64,000 nt of DNA from Lycorma delicatula (GCF_047948215.1 NC_134461.1:128970512-129034511); one strand, 5' to 3'. Counted from the stretch's first letter, positions 1 to 11,949 are shown. The notes: generated by a model not told the origin, from the sequence alone. Program-made: numbers and translations.

Positions 1-264
1 TTTAAAGTAGCTCCAAGAGATATTATACTCCAGAAGGGAATACACATAAACGTAATAAGTAGCTAATAATGATGATGTAAAGCTAGGAGTAATATTCTTA
101 ACTCATTTAATAAATATATTTTTTAGTTTGTTTATTTATTTATTAATTATAATATTTTACTGACTTTTAGTTGTTGTATTAAAAATTTAATATCATTAAA
201 AATAACATTATAATTACATGCAATTTTTATAACTGTATACCTTAATAAGAAAATAAACAAATAT

Positions 265-480
265 AACCGGGTTGGTCTAGTGCTAAACTCGTCATCGTAA
301 AACAGCTGACTTCAAAGTCGAAGTTCTCAGACTCAAATCCTAACAAACATAGTTACGTTTATTCGGATTTGAATACTAGATCGTGGATACCGGTATTCTT
401 TGGTGGTTGAGTTTCAATTAACCACACGTCTCGCAAGTAGTCGACCTGAGTTTGTTAAAAACTGCAAATTTACCGGTACA
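265..480 (+). repeat. tRNA-derived SINE, family 1 (copy 1)
   Basis: The head has an A-box-like TGGTCTAGTGC and a tRNA-like TCAAATCC. The body has GATTTGAATACTAGA followed by TTTGGTGGTTGAGTTTCAATTAACCACAC. The same body recurs near 19205 (reverse), 22990, 42060 and 51140, with a 3' fragment at 36345 (reverse), which establishes a dispersed family. This copy is fairly diverged and its 3' end is uncertain. An internal RNA polymerase III promoter is expected from the tRNA-like head; activity is inferred, not shown. Confidence 0.75.
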
Positions 481-757
481 GTTACATTAGACTGATAAGT
501 CGCTAATAACTTTAATTGCTGATTGGACTATAAATAAAAGCATTACAAAATAACAATTAACAAATAATATGAATGAAAACTGTTATAAAAATAATCCATA
601 GCCTAAAAAACTCTCTATCCGGACTTGTCACTACTTCCTGTTCTTCTTTCTTATATAGCGTAGGATACTACAAAAATTTATCAAACAATTCATAAATATG
701 AGAAAATTCAAACGTCGTGAAAATACTTTTTCGATAAGACTAATTTATCTACTTAAC

Positions 758-865
758 CGGCTTTCGTGGTGGAGTAGTGGAATATCTACCTGTCATCTGG
801 AAGGTCCGCGATTTGAATCCCGTTCAGGCTTGACATTTTCATGCCCTAAAAAACTTCATCTATCA
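758..865 (+). repeat. tRNA-derived SINE, family 2 (copy 1, partial)
   Basis: A tRNA-like head (GGTGGAGTAGTGGAATATCT) is followed by a B-box-like GATTTGAATCCC and then CATTTTCATGCCC. It matches the reverse complement of the best copy at 57474-57623. A short open frame across it is an accident of the repeat. Confidence 0.65.
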
Positions 866-1479
866 TTAGTAACTTTAATCGGATTAATATACGCATAGTA
901 ATCCTATAATTAACAAATAATGATAAAATAAATGGTTTAATGTTCCTGTAATTAAAATAAAATACTAAAAAACGCAAAGAAAATTTAAAGGGTCGTTAAA
1001 TATTGGTACGCTGAGATTATTTTGGCATTTTTCCATCACCGTTAATAAATAGTATAAATATTACTTATTTTTTATATTATAAATAAATTTCTCAACTACA
1101 TAATTCCTGTTTTTATTTCCCCGGATACATAGTTACATTCTACAAATATGCGGTTACTATGTATAAGGAAAAGTATGATAGTAGTATAAAAGTTAATGCG
1201 TCGGGGTTTTACAGATCTTCACGTTTTAATAGCCCTCTATAAGCAGAAAGACACATAATTTTAGTGAAAAATTCCGGAACGATTAATATTTGTCGGCGTG
1301 TTTTTGCTTGATCGACCGGAGGGATCGATCGGAATGAAGTTTGGCAGATTATTTCTGTATCAGAAATTATTGGCTTCAATAACGCATCAATGAAGCACTT
1401 TCATTTTCGCATCATTAATTTAATTAAGATGGTGTTTGTCCTTTAGTTTACTTCAATTTTTAATAAAGGAGTCGGACAC

Positions 1480-2260
1480 ATATAACACTTTTCTTTTACT
1501 TACCCGTTTAGATAGCGCTATAGCAAAACTATACTCTAGAAAGGAAAGTATTGTAATCGGCCTAATTTGGACGTATGCTGTTTTTATCGGGTCTTGATAT
1601 TTTGAGACCTAAGGAACCAAAAAATCCGAATGAAAATTTTCCGAATATTCGTATGTACGTGTGTATGTTCGGTTTTGGCCTCTAAATCACCTTATTAGAA
1701 CCACCGGACCGATTTTGACCAAACTTGGTCCGATTCCTTCTGTACATGAGTCATTGATGTTATTAAATCTTCAACTTGAAAGGCCAAGGAGTGAGGCTGT
1801 AAAGCAAGGCCATCCACAGTATCACGAGATGTCACCTAATTAAGGTCATATTTTTGTCGGCACGTTTGTTAACGATTAAAAATAACAATATTTGCAAAAA
1901 AAAAATTTTTAAATCCCATCCCCACTGAAAATTGTTGTTGTAGCCGTCCGCTATGTTATGACGTCACAGGTTAGCGGCAGAATTAAAAAATACGAATAAT
2001 ATTTAAAGTGTGAAAAACGTAATTTGGTCTGGCCGGGTCTCGAACTCGATCGCCCCGTTGACTAGGTTAAGCCTCGCGGCTACACCAGTCTGCCGACCGT
2101 ACAAGCGAAATTTATTTTATGTAAGTTGTAAAATTATATTAGTTTAATTAGTGCCAACCGACGCCGCTAGTACCGTAACCCGCGCGAGTTAAATAAGGTG
2201 GTTCGCGCGCGCTTTAGTTAGAATCATTGAATTAAATAAATGAAAAAATATTATAAATGT
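1480..2260 (-). repeat. Long dispersed repeat III, copy A, with embedded tRNA-like promoter
   Basis: About 0.78 kb that reappears in opposite orientation at 11950-12655. Matching landmarks include TAGAATCATTGAATTAAATAAA at one end, the GTTAACGATTAAAAATAACA stretch, the CCGATTTTGACCAAACTTGG stretch, and TAGCGCTATAGCAAAAC near the other end. Read on the minus strand, 2105-2030 holds a canonical A box (TGGTGTAGCCG) and B box (GTTCGAGAC), so a tRNA-like segment lies inside the repeat and not at its edge. No protein is encoded; a 60-codon frame at 1661-1843 lies wholly inside the repeat. It may be a composite SINE or a non-autonomous element. Confidence 0.7.
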
Positions 2261-2920
2261 GTGACGGTAAAGTTTGAAAATCTGTGTTGTCAGCTTTTTT
2301 TCCTCTGGACTTCAATAAGATTCTCGTACTAACTTTATAATTCCATCATTGTTTTTTTATTATTTTAGTTATATGTTTGTTTTTAAGTTTTTTCTTTTTG
2401 CTTTTTCATCGGTTATCCTTTGCTTGAGATCTTCAAACTATAGTCTCAGATTTTTATAAAACTGTTATCGATAACTTCCGAATATGAATCACTATTGTAG
2501 TCATATTTTTTTTTACTATCGGTCAAGCGGATAGTAGTGACATTCGGCTATTATAGATCTCACATCTCAAAATGTAACTCAAAGGGTACAATAATTTTTG
2601 TTTTTAATCCTTTATTAACTACATACTTTAAAGTTCTCCTTAAAATTTCTTCCTAGGTAGTTTGTCGAAGGCAAAACCCTCGACAGCCAGAATTACAAAA
2701 CTTCATTGAAAAAGTTATGCGATAGCTTAACTAGACCGAAGTCCTACCTACCTTGAGAGTGAAGTCGATTAGAAATATTTACTAAAGATGAAAAAAATTA
2801 ATAATTAAAAATTACATTTTTTTGTCCCCACGGCAACAGAAATAAGTTGTGAAGTCTTTCTAGTCAGAGGTTTGTGTACTTTATTTACCGTAGGTATTCA
2901 ATCTTTTGTAATTTAGTTTA
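2261..2920. other. AT-rich spacer
   Basis: No open frame, RNA-like structure or recognisable repeat was seen in this stretch. Confidence 0.6.
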
Positions 2921-2924
2921 TTTT

Positions 2925-3190
2925 TCAGGATTGTTATTTATCAGTATTTTTCTCACAACCATGAGGATAACGAACACCGCGGAGGTTCTGGATAGACGGA
3001 AATGGTAAGCAAATCCATCTCCGTGGAGCTGCAGACGACTTGACGGAAATGGCGAGCGAATCGAATTCTGCGGCCGTGGGCTCGGCCCCAGAACTCGCCT
3101 GTGCCGGTCTGAGCCGCGGAAGTCCAGGAAGCGAAGCTCTCTGGGCAGACGGTCTGAAACATATTACACGGCTTTTGCGAATCGTGTAAT
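2925..3190 (-). repeat. GC-rich dispersed repeat (copy 1)
   Basis: A markedly GC-rich block in AT-rich surroundings. On the minus strand it ends in CGTTATCCTCATGGTTGTGAG followed by AATACTGATAAATAA. The same ending and a related GC-rich body (CGCTCGCCATTTCCGTC versus CGCTTGCCATTACGGTC) occur in the plus orientation at 60330-60530. Small open frames on the minus strand (69 and 87 codons) have no recognisable domain and are probably GC-composition artefacts. Element class unknown. Confidence 0.55.
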
Positions 3191-4032
3191 TACACATTCA
3201 GAAAATGTTGAAATCAGAATCAAAAATGAATGGCAATAAGCAATCAAACTACGACAAAATAAGTAATATCACTGGAACAAGGAAAGTTAAATATTTGGCA
3301 ATATTTAGATTTAAGCTTAAATTGAGAAGCGTATACGCAATTTATCGGAAATAAATGTAAATACTTATTAAACATTTTCGCTAAATTTCGAAGCGTTCTA
3401 CAAACTAGTCGGCATAAAATATTATACTATGTACTTTATGAAACGATAATGATATGTGAAATTATAGCTCGGGGCGGAGAATTTACTAATGCAACAGAAA
3501 ACTTACAAAAAATACAGAAAAAGATAATTAAAATAATCTTTGATGGAAATAAAAACGTATTTGAAATTTACAAATAAGAAAGTCGTTTATCGTTAAATAA
3601 TTGTATTATTTTATCGATGTAAATGACATTTATGAGAAATTAAAAGTCGATTTTAAAAATGTCATAATAACACTAGATATAAAATTAGAATATTATCTAA
3701 ATATAAAACTCTTAATAAAAAGGTTGGGCTAAACAATTATGAATTTATTATTTGTAAAATTTATATCTATGTACCACAAAAATTAAAAATATTTGAATAT
3801 AAAAACAAAAAAAAATTAAATTGATTAATCAAATTGTTCAACGTTGAAAATAAACTAAATGTGATAGTGTAATACAGAAAATTCACAAAAGTGTTATAAA
3901 CAATGAAAACCGTATTTTTATAAATCTTAGTTCTAAAAAAAAAATCTAATTGATATTTTGTGCAGAGACCTTTTAGGTCTCTGTGCGGTTTTCTAGATAT
4001 TATACTTATATGTATAGTTTTGTATACAGCCC

Positions 4033-4088
<56 letters not shown>
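4033..4088. repeat. (AT)n(GT)n microsatellite
   Basis: A run of AT dinucleotides passes directly into about 21 GT dinucleotides. Confidence 0.95.
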
Positions 4089-4091
<3 letters not shown>

Positions 4092-4523
4092 AAATTTTAA
4101 AATATGAGATATGTATTTAGAATTTTAACGATACACTAAGTTAACCTCCCATATATTTAAGACAAATTCAGATCGAACTGAAAAATTGAATTTCAGAATA
4201 TTTACTATTATTTTAGTAGTAAAGGGGTCATTATCTCCCGTCTATTCAAGATCATTCAAATAATCGAGATTTTCTTCCAGACACTCTTTCATTTATTTAT
4301 TGCTTTGTGAACAAGAATATCGATTATTTACTTATTTATATTTTTCCATAAATTACAAGCATGTTTTATGAAAACTGATGTTATTGTCTTTCCTATCGCT
4401 ATGATAGATTATGTATTGTTCACATAAGTTTATTTGTTCAGGTGAATATATATATATATATATTATTTTTATTGTAACAGTGATGCACAACTTATTTAAT
4501 CAAATAACTTCCACTGTTAGGAA

Positions 4524-4662
<139 letters not shown>

Positions 4663-5877
4663 TATAAGACGTTTTACGAGCGTTATATGAAACCAGATTT
4701 TTAAGTTATCAATGTCGATCGTCAATAAAGTTTACGGTTGTTATTTATTGTAGGTGTGACCAGCAATCATTTACTTTTTTCACATTATGAGTTCTCAGTT
4801 AAATGTCAAAAATTAATTAAACAGTCTTTCTATTTTTACTTCAAGTACGGCTTTATTCGAATTCTAGAATTTTTTTTTCTTATGTTTGCTTATTTTTATC
4901 CAAGTGAACACAAACGTAAAATTGAACTCGCATTACTACATTTAAGTTCCAACGAAAATAAAATAGTCAAATTTCACTCTTCTGCGATTAATTTTTCGTT
5001 TAATTTAGCGGTTTATATTTATTCCTATATACGGTATAACAAAGTACGAGAACCCAAATAACTTTTTAAACAGTGAAACGTAAAAAATTAAATTTAACAA
5101 ACGCTTTCATCTTAAAACGATTTATTTTTCGGCATGAAGCCACGACACTCCAAACATCCAGGAGCCCCAACGGAAAGAAACTCAAATATTTTAAACGGAA
5201 AGGGTGTGGTTGTGACATATAATTTCAAAAAGTATTAAAAAACAAGATTTTTAACGTAAAAAAATGTCGAATAATAACTCCGACCGAAATGTCGCTATTT
5301 AATATTTTTCGCAGCTAGTTTCAAAATTCATCCGCATTATCTCTTAAGTTACTAGTACTGCTACGTACTAAAAAGATAAAGATTAAGCAGATACTGATAC
5401 CTCAAAACAGTCTTTTTTCGGTATGACAATTTTGTGCCTGTTTTCACCTCCTTCACTAATTGATAAAAATAATCTCTATAATCCTACAACTTTTATATGT
5501 GTGTCTGTCTGTGTGCGTCCCTTTTAGCTGAGAATATGCTTACATGATCGAACATACTTCCCGTCAAAAAATCATAAGATTTTTCTTATAAACAATAAAT
5601 AACAACAGTAATAATAATTATAAAATAAATTAATATGTTTTACTACCGTAATTCATTCATTCAATATCGTAGCGAATCTTAAAACACGACTACTTTCGAT
5701 GCAAATAAATCGATACTGATAGTACTATCGATTTAGATTAACTTATTACTTATATAGATTAACTTATTTCCTAATTAGGAAGGGTGCTTAATTGAACGAT
5801 GATGAACTTTTCCTTGATCAATTTTCATTATTAAAAAAAAATCATTTTTACACGAGGTAATCAATTTTGGACATCTA

Positions 5878-5975
5878 ATAATAGCATTCCGAGACGCCGC
5901 CCACCAGGGCAATCCGCCCGGAGGGCCTAGCTGCGGAGGCGTGCCTACGGCACGCCCTGAAGCTAGTAATAATAG
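5878..5975. other. GC-rich islet with perfect hairpin
   Basis: About 95 bp of high-GC sequence in an AT-rich context. It contains a perfect inverted repeat, GGCGTGCC-TAC-GGCACGCC, at 5938-5956. No coding frame or RNA family was recognised. It could be a fragment of a GC-rich dispersed element. Confidence 0.5.
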
Positions 5976-8050
5976 TAAGCCCATAAACGTATTTTTATCT
6001 TACAATAATAGAATAAACACAAAATTATTAGACAGCGTGATTTTTTTAGATCAATTTTAAAATACTTTCAGCTATTAATTAACCGGTTGGAACAAATAAG
6101 TTCTCTTTTTGTTCAAAATAAAAGGCTTAAAATTCTATACATTAAAACGTTATTCGATAAAACTAATATTTACCGAACTATTGATTAAAAAATTTAAATG
6201 GCCGCCGTTTTGAAATTTTCAAAGGTAAAATAATTAAAGGGGAATCTTTCAGATTTTTTTTGGTTTCATGTACACCAAATTTTTTTTTAAATATGTCGAT
6301 TTCTTCTTAAAATATGTATTTTTACTGGAAAATAACAAAACGGCGGACAAAGGAAATAGGTATTTGTCGAGTTAACTTTTCTCTTTATTTTGATGCCCTG
6401 AATCAGTCCGTTAAGTTACCCAATAGCTTTGTGGACAACCATTTTAACTAGCAAGAGAAGTAAAAAACATGCAAAACGTATTCAGCCTCTTTATTTTTAT
6501 AGTCGGTTAAAGTAATGTTGAAAAATTTAATTTGTAACTAGTTAAATTATAAAAAAAAAATAACTCGTAATATCTTTTCCTTAAAAATATAGTGAACGTC
6601 TAATGCAACGAAAATATTTTTGCGAAAAAACTTACCAAAAGCAATAGAGCTACCTGTTATTTTAAATGAAAACTAATAACATTTTAAAAGTAGTAATGGG
6701 GAGCTAATTTAACAACGTTCAACAAATAAAATTTTAATATAATTTTTTTTTAATTTAAAAAAATATATATAACAATTTTCTTAGAAATGGGACAACTTTC
6801 CAATTACTTCGTTGTTAAAAAAAAAAAATAATAAAAAATGTAAAAGGAAAAGAAAAAACTCGTTTGAATAGGTCTACATAAAAATTCCTGCTTTTGATTT
6901 TGTTCTATTGTCCACACGTCGTCTAAAACCAGCTGAAACAACATTTCAAGGTCAGTCGTTTTCTCCCTTTGATCTTTCAACGCGTCATCAATTTGATAAA
7001 TTTTAACCCTATTATATTGAAAAAAAAAGCGATACATTTTATTAACTAATAAACCAAGAAGTTATCGTTATACATAATAAAATATTGTTAATTAAATTAT
7101 TGTAATATACACTTCTAATATTTATAAAATATCGTGTTCAGATTTTACTGAAAATCACAGAGGTAATGTAAACAATATGAATACTGTCTTAACAAAATCT
7201 ATATAGATTAATTTTACTATTTGTGGCTAAAGAAAGATTTTCGTATACTAATTTAAAAAATATCACGAAAACGTAAAAACCTTACAAACGGTTAAGCAAG
7301 AATTTATTCATATATTACTTGTACAGAATCAGAATATATTAATAAAGGATATTCGAAGAATGGGGGATTAAATAATTTACTGACTATCTAAAAGCCCTGC
7401 TCCTGCTCGGTAATCAAAATGTTTATTAACTTTTTACGGCTTTACCCTTGACAGATTTTTATTTCAAATACACAGTAGGGTTTTACAGTTTATATCAGTG
7501 GAGTTAGACTTAATAAGTCGGTCCGATTAGGTACAATGTTTTTGAAGAAGCTTAAAAAAATTTTACTAACGTTTCAGACATCGGCTTACAAAAGCCGCAT
7601 TTTCAAGATGAATGGTAATTGAGATCCCAAGAAAATTTGTCTCTTTTATCTAGAAATAAAAACTAAAAGCGTATATTGTGGTAAAATTTATAAAGACTCA
7701 AACGAAGCAGAAATAAAAATTCAGAAGAATGAGAAAAGATTAAAGAAAATTTCAAAAAGGATGATTTTCTACGAAAAAGAAACTCCAAAAAAATCGTAAC
7801 AGGAAAGTTCAGTAAAAAGAACAGTGAGAAATCTAAAAAGTGTATTGGCAGTAAAGTAAGCCGTGAATGCTAAATGTTTAAACGTGGCCCGTATTTGGCC
7901 GAATCGGTTAAATAAGGAAGCTGTTTATATTTCGTATTGATTTATAAAAATAATTATTTTACGAATTAATAGTGATGCGACTATGCTAAGTTAATAAATA
8001 AAAATTAAGTAAACCAGTATACAATAAAATTAATATATACGAGTAACTAA
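5976..8050. other. AT-rich spacer
   Basis: Poly(A)/poly(T) runs and short lysine/phenylalanine-rich frames only. No gene or repeat could be supported. Confidence 0.6.
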
Positions 8051-8054
8051 ATAC

Positions 8055-8150
8055 CGATTTTCGTAACGTAATGGTCAAAGGTACCAGGTTCGAATACCTG
8101 TTAGGCATGGCATTTCTCATACGCTACAAATTTTTATTTTCATATTCCCA
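8055..8150 (+). repeat. tRNA-derived SINE, family 2 (copy 2, partial)
   Basis: B-box-like GGTTCGAATACC is followed by AGGCATGGCATTTCTCATACGCTACAAAT, the family 2 body seen in reverse at 18596-18712 and 57474-57623. The 5' head is degraded. Confidence 0.65.
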
Positions 8151-9079
8151 CTTACAAGTTTTAAGCTTCTTTGATGAATTAATTCATGAAACAAAAAAAA
8201 AGAAGTTAATTACCTAATATTTATATATATACTTATTTTAGTACACGTTAAAATTATATAAAGAAAACTGGTTTATTCAAACAGTAACTTTTATTTTAAA
8301 ATTCTTAGCCGACTAATATTATTACTTCTGTTGAAAGAAATCTAATATAAATTTAAACAAATTTATTTAAAAACTTTTTGATCCCTAGTTAATTTATTAA
8401 AAGTAGAAACAATACGGTACTTAAAGCGCTAACGAGGTAATAGTTCTGTTGATTTATTTAAACAATATTTCTGCTATTTCATTTTTTTGAATAAAAAATT
8501 ATTACTATTTTTGTTGTACGTAATATTGCGAATTCGTAAATATAAACGCAAAACCTTAACGTTTCTAATTTATTGAAAATTCGCCTATACGAATCATATT
8601 TATTCGCAACAAACAAAGGTTTAATGGATTTTTTTTCTATTCTAATAATTAATATAGACTTTTTCGATTCAGAAGAAAGAATGAAATATGCAGAGTTCAA
8701 TTTAAAATATGTCAAGAAATATAGAATATCCGACGTACGGGATTTTTGTGTCCGTTAATTATTATAAATGCTTATATAACAAGCTGTGAAAAATAACAAT
8801 CTTCAGATATTAAAGACCTAACGAACGAAGCGCGTAACTAGATGCGGAATGACTAGGTAAAAATTAAAAATTATTAAACGAATTCGTTCAATGTCATTAA
8901 ATTACAACTAGACTGTAGTTATCCTTATTGATATTTGTACGTCGATTTAAAGAATGTGCGTTTCAAATTATACAGATTAAAATGCAACGCTATAATACGA
9001 AATAAATTTATAACGGAACCGTTTAATGAATTCAACCCGCGAGGAATTTATAGAAATTCGAATTGTAAAAGTTAGATCG
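8151..9079. other. AT-rich spacer
   Basis: No supported feature. Two overlapping short frames on opposite strands around 8479-8758 are AT-rich and lack recognisable content. Confidence 0.55.
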
Positions 9080-9390
9080 TGTTTTACAGTAATGTTACCG
9101 ACCGACTCCGGGCTCAAGGTTTAGTTCATTGAAATCGATTAGTGAAATCTGGTATTCGACGGCCAGCTGCCTACTACTGTACCGATAGAAAGAAGTTTTA
9201 AGCTTGTAGCCGTCGGTGCGAGGAGATACCGGCCGAGCCGAACCGAGCTAGACTCCCCGGCCGTGTATGTTAACTCGACACACTAGGCGGGACTGCGATG
9301 GCCCGCATTCCTAGCGTGCCGTTCCGACCTTGGAGTGTTCTGCCGATTTCGCCAACACCGTTTTCCAAACTTATTTCATATACTTATAGG
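9080..9390. promoter_or_regulatory. CpG-rich islet, possible promoter or non-coding exon
   Basis: About 300 bp rich in CpG (for example CCGACCGACTCCGG and ATACCGGCCGAGCCGAACCG) between very AT-rich flanks. A weak donor-like AG|GTAACT lies at about 9389. No protein domain can be read. On composition alone it could be the promoter and first exon of the gene whose last exon lies at 19872-22394, since that gene needs an upstream start on the plus strand. It could equally be an unrecognised GC-rich repeat. Confidence 0.3.
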
Positions 9391-10049
9391 TAACTGTAGC
9401 CGTAAAAAAAAGCGAATTCATCGATTAATTTTTAACCGATTTAAAAAACTTTGAATTCGCACCTGATCCTAAGTGACAAATTTTCAATTATTGAATTAAA
9501 AACCGGTTACATTTTATTTGTAATTATTCCTATATATAATTATTTACTTTCTTCTTTTTTTTTATAAGAGTCTATAATTTACTTACGTTCGCTCATACAC
9601 GCGTGCTCAAGAGAACAAAAATATTTTGTTAAATATATATAATGCCACATTCGTCACTTCTAAGCCGAAAAATCCCATCCGCACTCGGATTCCAATCACT
9701 CTTTACATTAAGTTACATTCAAGAAAAAAAAAATTAATTTATACGGGAATTCAGTTAGTCAAAATAAAATCTTCCAAGAGGTTAACGGAGCAGCTTTAAA
9801 TGATTTACGATATTTTTTTATATTAAAATGATTTGAATAGTTCAAATTTATCAACCTGTTTGTAATATTGAAACGTATTTAAAAGTTTTTATTACACTGA
9901 TCCAAAAAAATCCATTGAGAATAAATATATTTTTCGCTTAAAAACTGAAATAAGATATTTTTATTTTAAGTGTAATTTTAAGAATATATATGTATCAATT
10001 TCTAGAATACGACTGAAAAAAGCAATACTTGAATATCTAAATAGTTATA
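9391..10049. other. AT-rich spacer
   Basis: Nothing recognisable on either strand. Confidence 0.6.
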
Positions 10050-10740
10050 CCGTTATGAAAAAATCTGGTTTTGCCAACACATGACTTTCTTGTACGCCTA
10101 TTAAATTACATTTACACATTTTTTAAAATGAAAAGTACATAAAATTTGATTAAAAACTTCTGATATTTTTTTTGTTATTGAATAATTGATCGTAAATATA
10201 TTTTTTTTTATAATGAGAGGTTAATAATCAGAGAGATTAATAGATCAAAATATTTAATTAAAAAAAAGTTAAAAAAAAGATAAAGTCTGATTCAAACCGA
10301 TGTGCTTTCCCTTAAGATCTAAATATTTCATTAATTAAAATTTCATTTGGCTATAACTCTGAAACCAATGAAAACAAGTACCACTTACGACATTTGGTTG
10401 AAAAGCTCTCAATGAGGGATTATTGCTGCAGTTAAGAAAAAGGTAAAATCCATTTTATTTTTTGGGGGATTTTGGGTTTTTTTGGAAATATTTGGTGCAG
10501 TCGATTGTAGTCAAAAGGGGAGGTGTACATGTTACAGAAGTCCTAAATGCAAAATTTTAACATCTTACGGTTAATCGTTTTTGAGTTATGCAAGATACGT
10601 ACGTACGTACGTAAAGACGTCACGCCCAAACTAGTCAAAATGGATTCAGCGATGGTCGAAATGGATATTTCCGTTAAAATCTGAAAACCAAATTTTTTCG
10701 CGATCACAATGCTTGCTTTACTTCGTACAAGGAAGTAAAA
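10050..10740 (+). repeat. Dispersed repeat IV, copy C
   Basis: About 0.69 kb matched in reverse orientation at 15060-15750. Shared landmarks are AACACATGACTTT near one end, GGCTATAACTCTGAAACCAATGAAAA, GTCGATTGTAGTCAAAAGGGGAG, a GTACGTACGTACGTA tract, and a terminal near-palindrome TTTACTTCGTACAAGGAAGTAAA (about 10717-10739). It is non-coding. The terminal hairpin suggests a non-autonomous DNA element, but neither target duplications nor a Helitron-like CTRR end could be confirmed. Confidence 0.65.
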
Positions 10741-10959
10741 AACCTGTAATTTTTTATTGAAAAAAGAAAAAAATTCTTAAATTATCGCTTCTTAATAAAT
10801 AGTTTTATATTATCATTTTTTTTAATACATTAATATAGAATTTATGTATATTAATATAGAATTTACAGGTTATCATTCAAAATAAAATAATTGAAGTAAA
10901 CTTAGGAAAGATACGAATTTACGAGTTATGAAGAAAACGTTTTTCGGGTTATGTGAATA

Positions 10960-11160
10960 AATAAATACGTTTTTCTGATCAGAATATAATAACACATTAT
11001 ATGGATCACGTCACCAATCGGATACATATGGTTTTACACGGCTAAAAAACTACCCTAGCACTGTCTGGATGGATCAGGGGAAACCGTGGTAAAACCGTGA
11101 TCAAAATGATCACAAAGTAGGTAACCAAATTAATTTTATAGGTACCCAAATTTTATTTAA
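10960..11160 (+). repeat. Dispersed repeat V, copy 1 (partial)
   Basis: Contains TCTGATCAGAATATAATAAC and GTCTGGATGGATCAGGGGAAACCGTGGTAAAACCGTGATCA. Related blocks in the same order occur at 11265, 46575, 50755 and 52915, and in reverse at 60225. Non-coding; class unknown. Confidence 0.6.
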
Positions 11161-11264
11161 AATTTGGGTAAAAAATTAACCGTCTTAGAAGGTTATTAAA
11201 AAGTATATATTAGTAAAGAAAGAATTGTTATAATGCTCGTTTTACGCTTTACATAAATATACTA

Positions 11265-11520
11265 AGTGAATAAATCTTTTATTCTGATCGGTACATAAAA
11301 ATATATTATATAAATCCCGCAGGAGTAGTTAGATATGGAACTACACGAATAAAGAAAACGAAATGCCCCGACATTTGTCTGGAAGGATCAAGGAAAACAA
11401 TGGTAAAACCTTGTTAAATACGCAATTATAAAATAAAAAATACATGTGATTAAACTCCATATTAATTATTTAAAATATAAATAATTTTATAGAAAAATTA
11501 AATGAAAAATGAAAAAATAG
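11265..11520 (+). repeat. Dispersed repeat V, copy 2
   Basis: Starts with TTATTCTGATCGGTACATAA, continues with GTCTGGAAGGATCAAGGAAAA and ends with the AT-rich tail AATTATAAAATAAAAAATACATGTGATTAAA, which recurs at 46840. It lies only about 100 bp after copy 1, in the same orientation. Confidence 0.65.
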
Positions 11521-11949
11521 AAAATAATTCAAAGTTCTGAAGACAATATTTGTGTACACATATGTTCGTACGTTGGATGGAATGAAGTCATTTAGGATTT
11601 AAAAAAATGTTTAATTAGTATTATTTAAAAATGCATTAACTAAATACTATTTTTTTTTTTTTTTTAAAATAAGATCTTGTTTTTAAATTTTAAATAAATT
11701 GGTGGGTTAGATTTTATAAATGGTCCCATAACTTGTTAAAAACGGGAACACAAGTATAATAATCTCCTTTCTTGTAAGCTGAAAAACTACCTTGAGTTAC
11801 ACGAAAACAGTTCTAATGCCTTGTTTAATAGAGATGGTTATTGTTATTTTTTTAAAAATAACTATTTAATAAAAGCTAAATGACTATTTTATTTTTCGAA
11901 AATATTATACTTTCGTAAATATAACTTAATTTACTAATTTAATCTTATT
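11521..11949. other. AT-rich spacer
   Basis: Long A and T runs; no supported feature. Confidence 0.6.

Noticed and set aside
4738..5061. 107-codon plus-strand frame
   Set aside because: AT-driven Phe/Tyr/Ile/Lys composition, no domain, and no supporting splice or promoter signal.
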